The notes under the pieces were generated by a model that was not told where the DNA came from, ran no database searches, and saw only the letters and a list, made by a program, of their open reading frames with translations. Source: an uncultured Solirubrobacter sp. (GTDB lineage: Bacteria > Actinomycetota > Thermoleophilia > Solirubrobacterales > Solirubrobacteraceae). From it: DNA of 8,258 nt. Location: positions 1 to 8,258 of the forward strand of contig CALMNS010000702.1 in the NCBI GenBank assembly GCA_937871635.1, read 5' to 3'. Positions within the stretch are counted from its first letter, which is position 1, and every line of letters starts with the position of its first letter. A program made the position numbers and the translations under genes. Below, piece by piece: positions 6,909 through 8,258 of the stretch.

Positions 6909-7871
6909 CGTGCGGGTCAGGACGCGCCGCAGGTTGCCGCCGGCGAGCGCCGCGAGGTCCGCCTCGCCCCATCCGCGCTGGCGCAGGCAGGCGAGCAGCG
7001 CCCCGTAGTCGTCGGGGCCGGCAAGCCCGTCGACGGCGGCGTCCATGGTGATGCCGGGGACCACCACCTCATCGGCCCAGCCGAGCGCTCGCGCGATCTG
7101 GCGCAGGAAGTCGCCTCCCAGGGCCACGTGGGCGACGCCGGCGACCTCGGCGACGTGCTCGCAGTGCTCCGCGACCCGGCTCACCGTCGCCTGAGCGGGG
7201 TCTGGGTCGAGGACCAGCGGATGCGGCATGATGCCCAGCACGCCGCCGCAGTCCCGCAGCGCCCGAAGCTGCGCGTCGTCGAGGTTGCGCGGGTGGTCGT
7301 ATAGCGCACGGCAGGCCGCGTGGCTGACGATCGCGGTGGGGACGAGGTCGAGCGCGTCGAAGAACGTCCTGCGAGAGGCGTGGGCGAGGTCGAGCAGGAC
7401 GCCGACGCTCGGAAGCCGCGCCACCAGGTCTCGGCCGGCTCGGCTCAGGCCGTCCGCCGTCAGGCACCCGCCGCCGAGCCCGTTGAGCTCGTTGTAGGTG
7501 GGGGCAAGCATTCGCACCCCGAGCCTCACGAGGACATCGAGCAGCCAGGCGTCGTCGGCCAGCCAACCGGCGCCCTCGACGGAGAGCATCAGCCCGGTCC
7601 GCCCGCCGCCGCAGCCGGCGAGGTCCCCGACGCGCTCGACCCCGAACGCCCCGTCGGTGCGCGTGGCGGTCTCGAAGGCGTGCGCGAGGCAGAGCGCCTC
7701 GCGCAGCCCCGCGCCGGCGGCCAGCGTCTCCTCGACGAAGATCGCGCACACCTGCAACGTGACCGCGCCGCGGCACAGCGGCCCCTGCCAGCGGCGAGCG
7801 AACGCATCCAGACCGCCGTCGTGGGCGAGCTCGATGAGGAGGTCGCTGTGGGCGTCCGCGACGAGCGTCAC
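6897..7871 (-). CDS. Peptidase M19 (membrane/renal dipeptidase family), cytoplasmic
   Basis: A 324-residue zinc dipeptidase of the amidohydrolase fold. Metal-ligand pattern of the M19 family: His8 and Asp10 (DAHSD), bridging Glu99 (SVEGAGW), His164 (LDLAHAS) and His184 (SHAACRAL). Also seen are the HPRN motif (193-196), Asp254 (GGDF) and a C-terminal GGNLRRVL. In the substrate loop, PTYNELN has Tyr where renal dipeptidase has His152; a TYN form is common in bacterial members. Family activity is hydrolysis of dipeptides, often tolerating a D-residue at the C-terminal position. The frame is open to 8006, but the extra N-terminus is an Arg-rich out-of-frame reading of the ABC gene. GTG 7871 overlaps the ABC stop as GTGA, which indicates translational coupling. 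No signal peptide or membrane segment, so it acts inside the cell on imported dipeptides (inference). Confidence 0.92.
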   Translation of the reverse strand: MTLVADAHSDLLIELAHDGGLDAFARRWQGPLCRGAVTLQVCAIFVEETLAAGAGLREALCLAHAFETATRTDGAFGVERVGDLAGCGGGRTGLMLSVEGAGWLADDAWLLDVLVRLGVRMLAPTYNELNGLGGGCLTADGLSRAGRDLVARLPSVGVLLDLAHASRRTFFDALDLVPTAIVSHAACRALYDHPRNLDDAQLRALRDCGGVLGIMPHPLVLDPDPAQATVSRVAEHCEHVAEVAGVAHVALGGDFLRQIARALGWADEVVVPGITMDAAVDGLAGPDDYGALLACLRQRGWGEADLAALAGGNLRRVLTRTLPR

Positions 7872-8258
7872 GCGGCCAGCGGCGGCAGGTCGGGTGCTGC
7901 CGCCAGCAGCTCGCGCGTGTAGTCCTCCTGCGGCGCGGCGAACAGCTCGCCGACGGGTCCGGATTCCACTACGACCCCGTCGCGCAGCACGACTACGCGA
8001 TCGCAAAGCTGGTGGACCACCGCGAGGTCGTGGCTGATCAGCATCAGCGTCAGGCCCAGCTCGCGCTGCAGGCGCTTGAGCAGCTGCAGGATGGCCGCCT
8101 GCACGGAGACGTCGAGGGAGGACACGGGCTCGTCCGCGACCAGCAGCCTCGGCTCGAGCGCGAGGGCACGCGCGATGCTGACGCGCTGGCGCTGCCCGCC
8201 CGAAAGCGCGCGTGGACGCCGCTCGAGCACGCTCGCCGGCAGGCCGACGGTGTCCAGT
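7868..8258 (-). CDS. ABC transporter ATP-binding protein, Dpp/Opp type (C-terminal part)
   Basis: The last 129 residues of an ATPase; the gene runs off the right edge, where the frame stays open (LDTVGLPASV precedes LERRPRALSGGQ). Present are the ABC signature LSGGQRQR, Walker B LLVADEP, D-loop SSLD and the H-loop histidine in LISHD. The C-terminus ends GELFAAPQEDYTRELLAAAPDL. The AAP-x-YTRxLLAA-P tail is typical of oligopeptide/dipeptide/nickel (OppD/F, DppD/F) ATPases that power uptake. The protein ends soon after this tail, so the usual longer C-terminal region with the oligopeptide-transporter domain is short. The Walker A motif lies outside the window. The TGA stop overlaps the dipeptidase GTG by 4 nt, so peptide import and hydrolysis are made from one message. 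Nickel or other substrates cannot be excluded, but the dipeptidase neighbour favours peptides. Confidence 0.9.
   Translation of the reverse strand, partial: LDTVGLPASVLERRPRALSGGQRQRVSIARALALEPRLLVADEPVSSLDVSVQAAILQLLKRLQRELGLTLMLISHDLAVVHQLCDRVVVLRDGVVVESGPVGELFAAPQEDYTRELLAAAPDLPPLAA

Noticed and set aside
7320..7922. Plus-strand open frame across the dipeptidase and ABC genes
   Set aside because: Shadow of two real genes with intact catalytic motifs on the other strand.

Overview
The window is very GC-rich, with third codon positions that are almost all G or C. It uses GTG starts freely and shows few Shine-Dalgarno sequences. This fits an actinobacterium. Thermoleophilia/Solirubrobacterales is possible but only a guess, because there is no rRNA or other marker here. 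I see no tRNA, rRNA, CRISPR array, insertion sequence or phage gene.

Layout, left to right. At the left edge is the last fragment of a plus-strand gene (3-89), perhaps an SMP-30/gluconolactonase-type protein. Convergent to it is a minus-strand block. Read in transcription order, this block holds a large fused indolepyruvate:ferredoxin oxidoreductase-type enzyme (5264-1908), an 85-nt gap, a DadA-like FAD amino-acid dehydrogenase (1822-494), and 3 nt later a RidA-family enamine/imine deaminase (490-113). Divergent from the oxidoreductase is a plus-strand PucR-family regulator (5373-6908). Its 3' end overlaps, tail to tail, the end of a second minus-strand operon. That operon holds the C-terminal part of a Dpp/Opp-type ABC transporter ATPase (cut by the window edge) and a cytoplasmic M19-type dipeptidase. 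The last two genes are joined by a GTGA stop/start overlap.

The genes read as one catabolic route (inference). Dipeptides are imported by the ABC transporter and hydrolysed in the cytoplasm by the M19 dipeptidase; some members of this family accept a D-residue at the C-terminal position. The freed amino acid is oxidised by the flavoenzyme, RidA speeds imine hydrolysis to the 2-oxo acid, and the ferredoxin oxidoreductase converts that acid to acyl-CoA plus CO2. PucR is the obvious candidate regulator.

The most informative non-coding signal is a 14-bp motif, TTGGA(T/G)CATCACAC. It lies on the minus strand upstream of both the oxidoreductase and the dadA-like gene. The two copies match at 13 of 14 positions, and both end exactly 37 nt before the start codon I chose on other grounds. 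I read it as a shared operator or promoter-proximal element that makes the two transcription units a small regulon.
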